The notes below the pieces were generated by a model. It was not told the DNA's origin. It ran no database searches and saw only the letters and a list, made by a program, of their open reading frames with translations. A stretch of DNA of 64,000 nt. It comes from Neisseria perflava (GTDB taxonomy: Bacteria > Pseudomonadota > Gammaproteobacteria > Burkholderiales > Neisseriaceae). The position numbers and the translations under genes were made by a program. Positions within the stretch are counted from its first letter, which is position 1. The number at the start of each line of letters is the position of its first letter. The stretch spans positions 62,001 through 126,000 of the forward strand of contig NZ_CP079818.1 in NCBI RefSeq assembly GCF_019334725.1, in the 5' to 3' direction. This document shows positions 8,963 through 16,064 of this stretch, piece by piece.

Positions 8963-9568
8963 TCAGTCTGCCAATTTTCTTGCCAATTCTGCCAAACGTT
9001 TACCTTGTGCAAAGGCAATATCGTTTTCTTCGGAGGTCAATGCCGGCTTGCTGTCGTAGCCGGAAACATGGCTTGCGCCGTAAGGCGTGCCGCCGCTTTG
9101 GGTATTGCTGAGCGCGGACTCGGTATATGGAATGCCGCTGATGACCATGCCGTGATGCAACAGGGGCAGCATCATGGTCAGCAGGGTGCTTTCTTGGCCG
9201 CCGTGCAGTGAAGATGTGCTGGTGAAAACGGTGGCGGGTTTGCCGACGAGTTCTGCACCGAGCCAAAGGGGAATGGTGCCGTCGATAAAGTATTTCATCG
9301 CGGCGGCCATATTGCCGAAACGCGTCGGGCTGCCGAGCGCAAGGCCGGCGCAATTTTTGAGGTCGTCGGCAGTCGCGTATGGCGCACCTTCGTCGGGAAT
9401 GGCTTTTTCAACGGCTTCGCAAACGGTGGAAACTTTGGGAACGGTACGCAATACGGCTTCGCAACCGTCCACGCTTTCGATACCGCGTGCGATTTGGCGG
9501 GCAAGGTTGCGCGTGCTGCCATTTTGGGAATAAAAGAGAACGAGGATTTTCAGAGGATTTGGGTTCAT
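8963..9568 (-). CDS. wrbA: WrbA-like NAD(P)H:quinone oxidoreductase
   Basis: Flavodoxin-fold protein of 201 residues. The FMN phosphate loop SQNGSTRNLA (14-23), the loop GSPTRFGNMAAAM near 80-90 and TSTSSLHGGQEST near 115 are the three FMN-contact segments of WrbA. Family role: two-electron reduction of quinones with NAD(P)H, protecting against redox cycling, in the cytosol. The gene stands alone between two DUS stems and is divergent from the yihY-like gene. Confidence 0.82.
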   Translation of the reverse strand: MNPNPLKILVLFYSQNGSTRNLARQIARGIESVDGCEAVLRTVPKVSTVCEAVEKAIPDEGAPYATADDLKNCAGLALGSPTRFGNMAAAMKYFIDGTIPLWLGAELVGKPATVFTSTSSLHGGQESTLLTMMLPLLHHGMVISGIPYTESALSNTQSGGTPYGASHVSGYDSKPALTSEENDIAFAQGKRLAELARKLAD

Positions 9569-9667
9569 TTGGGGTTTCCGTTACAATGCTGTCAGGTGTC
9601 AGACGGCCTTTTAAATACTCAGGTCATCTGAAAAGAAGAAATTTCAATTTAAAAGTGGGAAAAGGTT

Positions 9668-10870
9668 ATGCCGTTTTCGCAATGGTGGCAAGGTTTTTTA
9701 AAGAGTAAAGGCGTGGCGTTCGCTTGGTTTGTCGTGCGCCGTTTTGATGAGGAGCGCGTGCCGCAGGTGGCGGCAAGCATGACATTTACGACGCTTTTGG
9801 CTTTGGTGCCCGTGTTGACGGTGATGGTCGTCATCGCTTCTGCCTTCCCTGTTTTCGACCAATGGTCGGGGGAATTTATCTCTTTTATCAACCGCACCAT
9901 CGTTCCGCAGGGCGCGGACATGGTGTTTGACTACATCAATGCGTTCCGCGATAAGGCCACCAATCTGACGGCGATCGGCAGTGTGATGTTGGTCGTAACC
10001 TCGCTGATGTTGATTCGGACGATAGACAATGCGTTCAACCGGATTTGGCGTGTCAATTCGCAACGGCCTTGGATGATGCAGTTTTTGGTGTATTGGGCGT
10101 TACTGACGTTTGGGCCTTTGTCTTTGGGCGTGGGCTTGTCGGTCGTAATCGGTCAGGTGCAAGTGGTGGGCGGCTCGGAATGGCTGAGGGGCATAACCAC
10201 GGTTTCATTTATTACGCTACTGCTGTGGGGTTTATACCGCTTTGTGCCCAACCGTTTCGTGCCTGCCAGCCATGCTTTGGTCGGCGCGGCCGTAACGGCG
10301 TTTTGCTTGGAAACGGCACGCTTTTTGTTCGCGTGGTACATGGGCAACTTTGACGGCTACAAATCGATTTACGGCGCATTTGCCGCTGTACCGTTTTTCC
10401 TGTTGTGGCTCAACCTGTTGTGGACGCTGGTATTGGGCGGCGCGGTTTTGACCTCGTCCCTGTCCTACTGGCGCGGCGAAGCGTTCCGCCGCAGTTTGGA
10501 TGCGCGCGGCCGCTTTGACGATGTATTGAAAATCCTGCTGCTGCTCGATTCTGCCCAACAAAACGGCAAGGCATTGCCGGTGCAGGAGTTCAGACGGCAT
10601 ATCAATATGGGCTTTGACGAATTGGGCGAGCTTTTAGAAAAGCTGGCACAACACGGTTATGTCTATTCCGGCCGTCAGGGCTGGGTCTTGAAAATGGGAG
10701 CGGAGTCCATCGACTTGGCTGAGCTGTTCAAACTCTTTGTCTACCGTCCGCAAACGCTTAATAAAGACAAGGTTAATCAAACGGTTGACCACATCATGCA
10801 GCCCTGCTTGGAAACCTTGAACATGACGCTGGCCGAGTTCAGTGCCCATACGAAAAAACAATCCTCTTAA
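9668..10870 (+). CDS. YihY/BrkB-family inner-membrane protein
   Basis: 400-residue membrane protein of the YihY (BrkB) family, once misassigned as RNase BN. Residues up to about 270 hold six hydrophobic segments, including the conserved early stretch VPQVAASMTFTTLLALVP and the later YKSIYGAFAAVPFFLLWLNLLW. The last 120 residues are soluble and resemble a winged-helix tail. The ATG follows an AAAAGG ribosome site. Function is unproven in the family; envelope or transport roles have been suggested. It is monocistronic, with a DUS stem behind it. Confidence 0.82.
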   Translation: MPFSQWWQGFLKSKGVAFAWFVVRRFDEERVPQVAASMTFTTLLALVPVLTVMVVIASAFPVFDQWSGEFISFINRTIVPQGADMVFDYINAFRDKATNLTAIGSVMLVVTSLMLIRTIDNAFNRIWRVNSQRPWMMQFLVYWALLTFGPLSLGVGLSVVIGQVQVVGGSEWLRGITTVSFITLLLWGLYRFVPNRFVPASHALVGAAVTAFCLETARFLFAWYMGNFDGYKSIYGAFAAVPFFLLWLNLLWTLVLGGAVLTSSLSYWRGEAFRRSLDARGRFDDVLKILLLLDSAQQNGKALPVQEFRRHINMGFDELGELLEKLAQHGYVYSGRQGWVLKMGAESIDLAELFKLFVYRPQTLNKDKVNQTVDHIMQPCLETLNMTLAEFSAHTKKQSS

Positions 10871-10877
10871 ACCTGAC

Positions 10878-10913
10878 GCCGTCTGAAAGCAAAAATATCA
10901 AGTTTCAGACGGC
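10878..10913 (+). terminator. DUS stem after yihY-like gene
   Basis: GCCGTCTGAAA (10878-10888) pairs with TTTCAGACGGC (10903-10913), followed by TTTG. It lies immediately after the yihY-like stop. Confidence 0.6.
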
Positions 10914-10969
10914 CTTTGCTATAATCAGCACACTACTGAATACTACATTCAACCTACAAGGAAAAATAG

Positions 10970-12751
10970 ATGAAAACACCAGCCCTACTCTCGCTGCTCG
11001 GTCTGATTCCATCTGCCGCTTTTGCCGCCCACGGCGTAAGCCTTGGCCAACCACCGAAATATCCGGCCAACTTCACCGCCTTCGAATACGTCAATCCCAA
11101 CGCTCCCAAAGGCGGCTCGTTTACCACGCCTTTCCTCGGTGCTTTTGACACGCTCAATCCCTTTACCCTCAAAGGCAACCACGAATACGGCATCAGCATG
11201 CTGACGCTCGACACCCTGACCGAGCAAAGCATGGACGAACCTTACGCCGTTTACGGCCTGATTGCCGAAGACATCGCCCTGGCGCCGGACGGCCTTTCCG
11301 TTACCTTCAAAATCAACCCTAAAGCCAAATTCCACAACGGCGACCCCGTTTTGGCCAAAGACGTTGCCGCTTCATTTAACATCCTGACCAAAGACAAAGC
11401 TGCCGCCCCCATGTACCACTTCTACTGGAGCGACGTGGCCAAAGTGGAAACGCCCAGCGATCGCACCGTCGTGTTCCGCTTCAAACAGCGCAACTCAGAA
11501 TTGCACATGATTCTCGGCAGCCTGCCCGTCTTCTCGCATAAAAGCTATCCCAAAGGCCTGGCCGCCGCACCCAACAGCCTGCCGATCGGCTCCGGCCCCT
11601 ACCGTTTTGCCAAAGCCGAAAACGGCCGCATCAGCGAGTTTGTCCGCGACAAAAACTACTGGGCGCAAAATCTGCCCGTACGCAAAGGCCGCTACAACTA
11701 CGACCACATCCGCATCAAATACGTCAAAGACGAAGTTGTCCGCATCGAAGGACTGAAAGGCGGCCAATATGACTTCGTACAAGAAAACGTCGCCCGCAAC
11801 TGGGCACGCGCCTACTCCGACGAAGTCCTCAAAAAACGCAATCTGTCCAAACACGAATGGATACAAAACAGCACGGCCGGCATGCAAGGCTTCGTCATCA
11901 ATATGCGCCACAAGCCCTTGGACAATATTTACGTCCGCCGCGCCTTGATTGAAAGCTTCGACTACGAAAGCGTCAACCGCCGCATCTTCTACGGCGCATA
12001 CCGCCGCACCGACAGCTTCTTCACCAACAGCACCATGGCCGCAACCGGCAAGCCGGACAGCGCGGAAACCGCATTGCTCAAATCATTGGGTACCAAGCTG
12101 CCCGACGGCGTATTGGATCAAGACGTCCCTATGCCGCCGGTTACCGACCCCAAACTGGGCGTACGTCCGAACCTGCTCAAAGCACGTGCCCTGCTTGAAA
12201 AAGGCGGCTATCAATACAAAAACGGCAAAGCAGTCGACAAACAAGGCAAACCGCTGACTTTTGAATTCCTCGCCCCAAGCAAAAACTACGAACGCATTAC
12301 CTCCAAATGGCAGAGCGACCTCGCCAAAATCGGCATTACCATGAACGTGCGCACCGCCGATTCCGCCGTGTACCAAAAACGCATGAACGACTTCGATTTT
12401 GACGTGACCACAGGCTACTACGGCAACAGCGAAAGCCCTGGCAACGAGCAATACGACTACTTCAGCTGCGCCGCCGCCAAAACCGAAGGCAGCCGCAACC
12501 TATCCGGCGTCTGTCATCCTGCGGTTGAAAAACTGCTGACCCATTTCAACAGCTTTACCAACCGCCAAGAGCTGCAAACCACCTCGCGCGCGCTCGACCG
12601 ACTGATTCGCCACCAATACACCATCGTTCCAAACTGGTTCGCCGACCGCTACCGCGTCGTGTACCGTAACGATGTAGGCATTCCGTCCAAGCTGCCGAAA
12701 TACTACGACCCCATCACCTTCGCCATGACCGCAGGCTGGAAGAAAAAGTAG
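10970..12751 (+). CDS. ABC extracellular solute-binding protein family 5 (YejA-like)
   Basis: 593-residue periplasmic binding protein for peptides or similar solutes. The signal peptide is MKTPALLSLLGLIPSAAFA. The mature part has the family 5 landmarks: an early LNPFTLKG segment, ISMLTLDTLTEQ, FHNGDPVLAKDVAASF near residue 120, and RRALIESFDYESVNRRIFYGAY near 325. The RRAL-FDYE and NSTMAATG features resemble YejA/AppA-like oligopeptide or microcin C-type binders. No permease or ATPase genes are nearby, so it must work with a transporter encoded elsewhere. A strong ribosome site (AAGGAAAAA) precedes the ATG. Confidence 0.83.
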   Translation: MKTPALLSLLGLIPSAAFAAHGVSLGQPPKYPANFTAFEYVNPNAPKGGSFTTPFLGAFDTLNPFTLKGNHEYGISMLTLDTLTEQSMDEPYAVYGLIAEDIALAPDGLSVTFKINPKAKFHNGDPVLAKDVAASFNILTKDKAAAPMYHFYWSDVAKVETPSDRTVVFRFKQRNSELHMILGSLPVFSHKSYPKGLAAAPNSLPIGSGPYRFAKAENGRISEFVRDKNYWAQNLPVRKGRYNYDHIRIKYVKDEVVRIEGLKGGQYDFVQENVARNWARAYSDEVLKKRNLSKHEWIQNSTAGMQGFVINMRHKPLDNIYVRRALIESFDYESVNRRIFYGAYRRTDSFFTNSTMAATGKPDSAETALLKSLGTKLPDGVLDQDVPMPPVTDPKLGVRPNLLKARALLEKGGYQYKNGKAVDKQGKPLTFEFLAPSKNYERITSKWQSDLAKIGITMNVRTADSAVYQKRMNDFDFDVTTGYYGNSESPGNEQYDYFSCAAAKTEGSRNLSGVCHPAVEKLLTHFNSFTNRQELQTTSRALDRLIRHQYTIVPNWFADRYRVVYRNDVGIPSKLPKYYDPITFAMTAGWKKK

Positions 12752-13165
12752 TCGCATTTCGACAACACGTCCAAGCATCTGACAAGCCTTTGGCGTGTAG
12801 TCCTAAGCATAGAATCATAAAACCTAGTTGCTTGTTTAAAAACAATCAATCGGCTGATTCAAAACAAACATAAAAGAAAAAACAACTTAAAGCCAAATCA
12901 AAGGCCGTCTGAAACATCCGTCAGCAAAATCATCTGCAACGGAACATTTCAGACGGCCTTTTCGTCTCTTTTCAATCCATTTTTGCAACCGAAGCAAAAT
13001 ATCGAAAATGAACAAAAAATTGCAAAACAATGCCCTCAAATTTTACAAAACCGTGTACACTACAAGGTAAGAGTTTGAATTATAAGGTTAATCTTAATAA
13101 AAACTACAATCATCCAAATTTAACCCAAATCAAGCATTCATATAACAGACAAAAGGAACAATAAT
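12752..13165. other. Intergenic region before ArsR-like gene
   Basis: 414 bp with no supported gene. It holds an inverted DUS pair (12902-12959) and, past it, an AT-rich stretch that probably carries the promoter of the downstream regulator. I could not fix the hexamers there. Confidence 0.6.
12902..12959. terminator. Long-loop inverted DUS pair
   Basis: AGGCCGTCTGAAA (12902-12914) pairs with TTTCAGACGGCCT (12947-12959). The 32-base loop is longer than usual. TTTTC follows on the plus strand. Confidence 0.55.
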
Positions 13166-13444
13166 ATGGAAATCAAGCGTCTCGCTACCATTCTCAAACT
13201 GATTGCCAACCCCGAACGCATGGCCATCCTTTTTCTGCTGCTTAACGGCGACCGCAGCATTACCGAACTGGCACAGGCGCTCGACTCCTCCCCGACCGGC
13301 ATCGCCAACCACCTCGCACGCCTGCGCACCGAAGGCATCATCGATTTCACGCGCTACCACCGCATCATCGAATACCGCCTCATCTCCGAAGAAGCCACCA
13401 CCATCCTCAATACCCTGCGCACGCTCAAAGACCAGGCTGAATAA
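13166..13444 (+). CDS. ArsR-like winged-helix regulator
   Basis: 92-residue DNA-binding protein. It reads as a single ArsR/SmtB winged helix: KLIANPERMAILFLLLNGDRSITELAQALDSSPTGIANHLARLRTEGIIDFTR covers helices 1-4, including the recognition helix, followed by a beta wing (IIEYRLI). It has no cysteines, so the classic metal-sensing thiolates are absent and the signal is unknown. A strong ribosome site (AAAGGAACAATA) precedes the start. No target gene is obvious; the next gene is an exonuclease behind a DUS stem. Confidence 0.75.
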   Translation: MEIKRLATILKLIANPERMAILFLLLNGDRSITELAQALDSSPTGIANHLARLRTEGIIDFTRYHRIIEYRLISEEATTILNTLRTLKDQAE

Positions 13445-13470
13445 ACAAATTATTCCACATCACAACATCA

Positions 13471-13503
13471 AGGCCGTCTGAAACATCAGCTTTCAGACGG
13501 CCT
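13471..13503. terminator. DUS stem after ArsR-like gene
   Basis: 13-bp perfect stem (13471-13483 with 13491-13503) and a 7-base loop, 26 bp past the stop. Confidence 0.65.
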
Positions 13504-13611
13504 GCCACTATCAGCCCATATCGAAAAATAAACCAATCCGCTATACAATACCGCCCATGCCCACAGGCGCAATCCGCCGCCTTCCCACCCAACAGCACAC
13601 ACGGAAACATC

Positions 13612-14382
13612 ATGAAAATCGCCACTTGGAACGTCAATTCCCTCAACGTCCGCCTGCCCCAAGTACAAAACTGGCTGGCCGACCACCAAGCCGACATACT
13701 CGCCTTACAAGAACTCAAGCTCGACCAAGACAAATTCCCAGCCGCCGCCCTGCAAATGATGGGCTGGCATTGCGTCTGGAGCGGCCAAAAAACCTACAAC
13801 GGCGTCGCCATCATCAGCCGCCACGCACCGCAAGACGTACATTGCGGCCTCCCCACCCTACCCGACGACCCGCAACGCCGCGTCATCGCCGCCACCATCA
13901 ACGGCGTACGCGTCATCAACGTCTATTGCGTCAACGGCGAAGCCCTGGACAGCCCAAAATTCCAATACAAAGAACAATGGTTTGCCGCATTGACCGAGTT
14001 CGTCCGCGCAGAAATGGCCGCACACCCCAAACTCGTCCTGCTCGGCGACTTCAACATCGCCCCGGCCGATGCCGACTGCTACGACCCCGAAAAATGGCAC
14101 GAAAAAATCCATTGCTCCTCCATCGAAAGACAATGGTTTAAAAACCTACTCGACCTCGGCCTGACCGACAGCCTGCGCAAAATCCACCCCGAAGGCGCGT
14201 TCTACACATGGTTCGACTACCGCGGCGCCATGTTCCAACGCAAACTCGGCCTGCGCATCGACCACATTCTCAGCAGCCCCGAACTCGCCGCCACCCTTAC
14301 CGACGTCACTGTCGACCTAGAAACCCGTGCCCAAGAACGCCCCAGCGACCACACACCGGTAATTGCAGAGTTTGACTGCTAA
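13612..14382 (+). CDS. Exonuclease III family DNA repair enzyme, NExo type
   Basis: 256-residue member of the ExoIII/APE1 family. Metal and catalytic residues are visible: N7, E34 (LQELK), D146 and N148 (LLGDFNIA), D246-H247 (SDH). H167 lies in KWHEKIHCSS. Family knowledge: the meningococcus has two paralogues, NApe (AP endonuclease) and NExo (3' exonuclease/phosphodiesterase), and a histidine at position 167 is what blocks AP cleavage in NExo. The count here lands on H167, so this copy is assigned to NExo. The NApe-type paralogue lies at 32625-33404. Confidence 0.85.
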   Translation: MKIATWNVNSLNVRLPQVQNWLADHQADILALQELKLDQDKFPAAALQMMGWHCVWSGQKTYNGVAIISRHAPQDVHCGLPTLPDDPQRRVIAATINGVRVINVYCVNGEALDSPKFQYKEQWFAALTEFVRAEMAAHPKLVLLGDFNIAPADADCYDPEKWHEKIHCSSIERQWFKNLLDLGLTDSLRKIHPEGAFYTWFDYRGAMFQRKLGLRIDHILSSPELAATLTDVTVDLETRAQERPSDHTPVIAEFDC

Positions 14383-14404
14383 CACTTTGAATTAAGAAAA
14401 AATC

Positions 14405-14436
14405 AGGCCGTCTGAAAACTGGATTTCAGACGGCCT
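14405..14436. terminator. DUS stem after NExo-type gene
   Basis: AGGCCGTCTGAAA (14405-14417) pairs with TTTCAGACGGCCT (14424-14436), followed by TTATTC. It marks the end of the resident sequence before the AT-rich island. Confidence 0.7.
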
Positions 14437-14581
14437 TTATTCTAAAAGTTTTCAGACGACATTTGAGGTCTTCTGAAAGTTTGAAATAATGGTTTGAACG
14501 GAAAAGAACGCGTGCGTGCGTACCGCACATACACTACACGTCGGTTTTAAATTTTGTGCCACCTGCAAGTAGAGTATGGCG

Positions 14582-14600
14582 CAACCACGCAACGTGGTTG
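14582..14600. repeat. Perfect short hairpin at island edge
   Basis: CAACCACG (14582-14589), loop CAA, CGTGGTTG (14593-14600). It lies between the exonuclease terminator and the 3' end of the TAC-like module. No T-run follows on either strand, so it is not a standard terminator. It could be a boundary structure or a remnant of a mobile sequence. Confidence 0.5.
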
Positions 14601-14613
14601 GTGGAGATACAGG

Positions 14614-14985
14614 CTACGGCTTGCTAGTAGTCATATGAAAAGGCGTTCGTTCTGTGAACTCCTGAATAAATTTATAAACTAAATCTTCAAAGATTTCTTG
14701 TGCAACATTTTTTATTTTTGCATCATCTGGTAACTCTGCATGCACCAAGCTAAATTCAAATTTAACCCAAATAGACGCTGTTAAAATGAACTCTTTGCTT
14801 GTGCTAGACACATCTGCAATTGCAGTAACTTTAAACTCTGTATCAGATTTCTTTTCTATTTGTGGTTGTGCAAGAATTTGCATTTCTCCACCGCCAATAT
14901 CATCTCTTGATATTGAGTCTAAGGATGTTTTATAAAATAAATCTTTAAAAAATATTGATTTATTTGATAATTTAATATCATTCAT
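14614..14985 (-). CDS. SecB-like chaperone of a toxin-antitoxin-chaperone module
   Basis: 123 residues. The pattern follows SecB: an early IFFKDLFYKTSL strand, a KSDTEFKVTAIADVSSTSKEFILTASIWVKFEFSL beta region like SecB's middle strands, and a final helix with LVYKFIQEFTERTPFHMTT, which resembles the C-terminal SecB helix and its proline-rich end. True SecB is about 150 residues; SecB-like TAC chaperones are shorter and more diverged. The ATG overlaps the antitoxin stop by 4 bp (ATGA), so the genes are translationally coupled. Known from M. tuberculosis Rv1957: such chaperones fold the paired antitoxin and prevent its degradation. AT-rich, unlike its neighbours. Confidence 0.65.
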   Translation of the reverse strand: MNDIKLSNKSIFFKDLFYKTSLDSISRDDIGGGEMQILAQPQIEKKSDTEFKVTAIADVSSTSKEFILTASIWVKFEFSLVHAELPDDAKIKNVAQEIFEDLVYKFIQEFTERTPFHMTTSKP

Positions 14986-15554
14986 TTTACATTACTCACC
15001 AAAGAATTGTTTCCACAGATAATATCTTGAATTTGATGCTGATTATTTGGTAATGAATTTCCAATATACTGACTTTCTAAAATTCCCTGAAACTCAGAGT
15101 TGCAACTAAAATTATTATTAACTGTAACATTAACTAATTTTGATATCGTTTGCGTGTTATCATTATGTTTTATAATGGAGAAATTTCTAAAGTCTTCAGC
15201 TATCTTTACCTCAGGATTAATATTTAACTTCACGGTATTAAATTTACTATCTTCTAAATAGCAAACTTTTTGACCTTCATAAGCAGGCATAAGCTTAACA
15301 TATTTATTAAAAACAGAAAAAATATCTGCCAATTCTTTTAATCTAATATTAGCAAAGCCCTCCAATAAACCTGTCACATATGCCTCATTTTTCCCTAACA
15401 GTTTTTGCAATTCCTCAGGTTGGATTTGGGCATATTCCATCTCTAGAGCCAGTCTTTCTGACAATTCAATAAGAATATCTTCTTGATATACTGCTTGATC
15501 AAATTCACTTCTACTACTTAAAGCTAGTACGTTAGTCTTCATAACTGAATCCAT
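14982..15554 (-). CDS. HigA-like XRE antitoxin with long C-terminal tail
   Basis: 190 residues. Residues about 28-85 form a helix-turn-helix region: LIELSERLALEMEYAQIQPEELQKLLGKNEAYVTGLLEG then LKELADIFSVFNKYVKL, an XRE fold. The remaining 105 residues have no family I recognise. In TAC systems such tails can hold a chaperone-addiction segment, which is my inference here. The gene overlaps the toxin by 23 bp and the chaperone by 4 bp. An internal ATG at codon 5 (15542) is an alternative start. It probably autoregulates the module, as HigA-type antitoxins do. Confidence 0.62.
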   Translation of the reverse strand: MDSVMKTNVLALSSRSEFDQAVYQEDILIELSERLALEMEYAQIQPEELQKLLGKNEAYVTGLLEGFANIRLKELADIFSVFNKYVKLMPAYEGQKVCYLEDSKFNTVKLNINPEVKIAEDFRNFSIIKHNDNTQTISKLVNVTVNNNFSCNSEFQGILESQYIGNSLPNNQHQIQDIICGNNSLVSNVK

Positions 15555-16011
15555 TTTTTTCGAATTTATCTTTTTCTTGCAAAGAAATTTCTGTATCTTT
15601 TGGATGTAATTTTTCTGTTTGTTTTCTCAAAAAATGTGTAATACACATTAGTTCCTCACCATATGGGTTGCAATCCCAAAAATAAGCACGTAAATGAGCT
15701 AAATCATTAATAGAACCATTTTCTTCATTGAATTTATCCCAATCGGTACAGTGAGCATATTTAATTGCTTTAAATGGATATTTTTCATTATTTATTGCTT
15801 CTGGCATTTTTAAAGCTTCCCCATTTATGTATCTACGAATCCTAGCAACAAGCCCAACAGCGGGCGTTCCAAATAACTCGTGAACTTTATTAAGTTTATT
15901 TATACCATTTGTATCTCTTTGCGCTTGCTCCAAAATAACAGATATTTTTACTGTCCCTTTATAAAACAAATGTGGTGGATAATCATTATAACCATGCATT
16001 TTGTTTATCAT
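15532..16011 (-). CDS. Putative HigB/RelE-like toxin (first gene of TAC-like module)
   Basis: 159 residues. The C-terminal half reads LRAYFWDCNPYGEELMCITHFLRKQTEKLHPKDTEISLQEKD, which resembles the RelE/HigB/Gp49 core: a strand, then a hydrophobic strand ending in a basic F-KKT-like segment, then a helix. It precedes its antitoxin, the HigBA order. Start at 16009-16011; an ATG at codon 5 is possible. If the assignment holds, it cleaves mRNA at the ribosome. The N-terminal 80 residues are not assigned. Confidence is limited because the fold call is by pattern only. Confidence 0.55.
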   Translation of the reverse strand: MINKMHGYNDYPPHLFYKGTVKISVILEQAQRDTNGINKLNKVHELFGTPAVGLVARIRRYINGEALKMPEAINNEKYPFKAIKYAHCTDWDKFNEENGSINDLAHLRAYFWDCNPYGEELMCITHFLRKQTEKLHPKDTEISLQEKDKFEKNGFSYED

Positions 16012-16064
16012 CCATAAATAAGGTATTTATTGTGAGAAATAACATTTTTGAAAGTATAGCACAG

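Noticed and set aside
10970..12751. Complete peptide ABC operon
   Set aside because: Only the binding protein is present. No permease or ATPase genes lie beside it.
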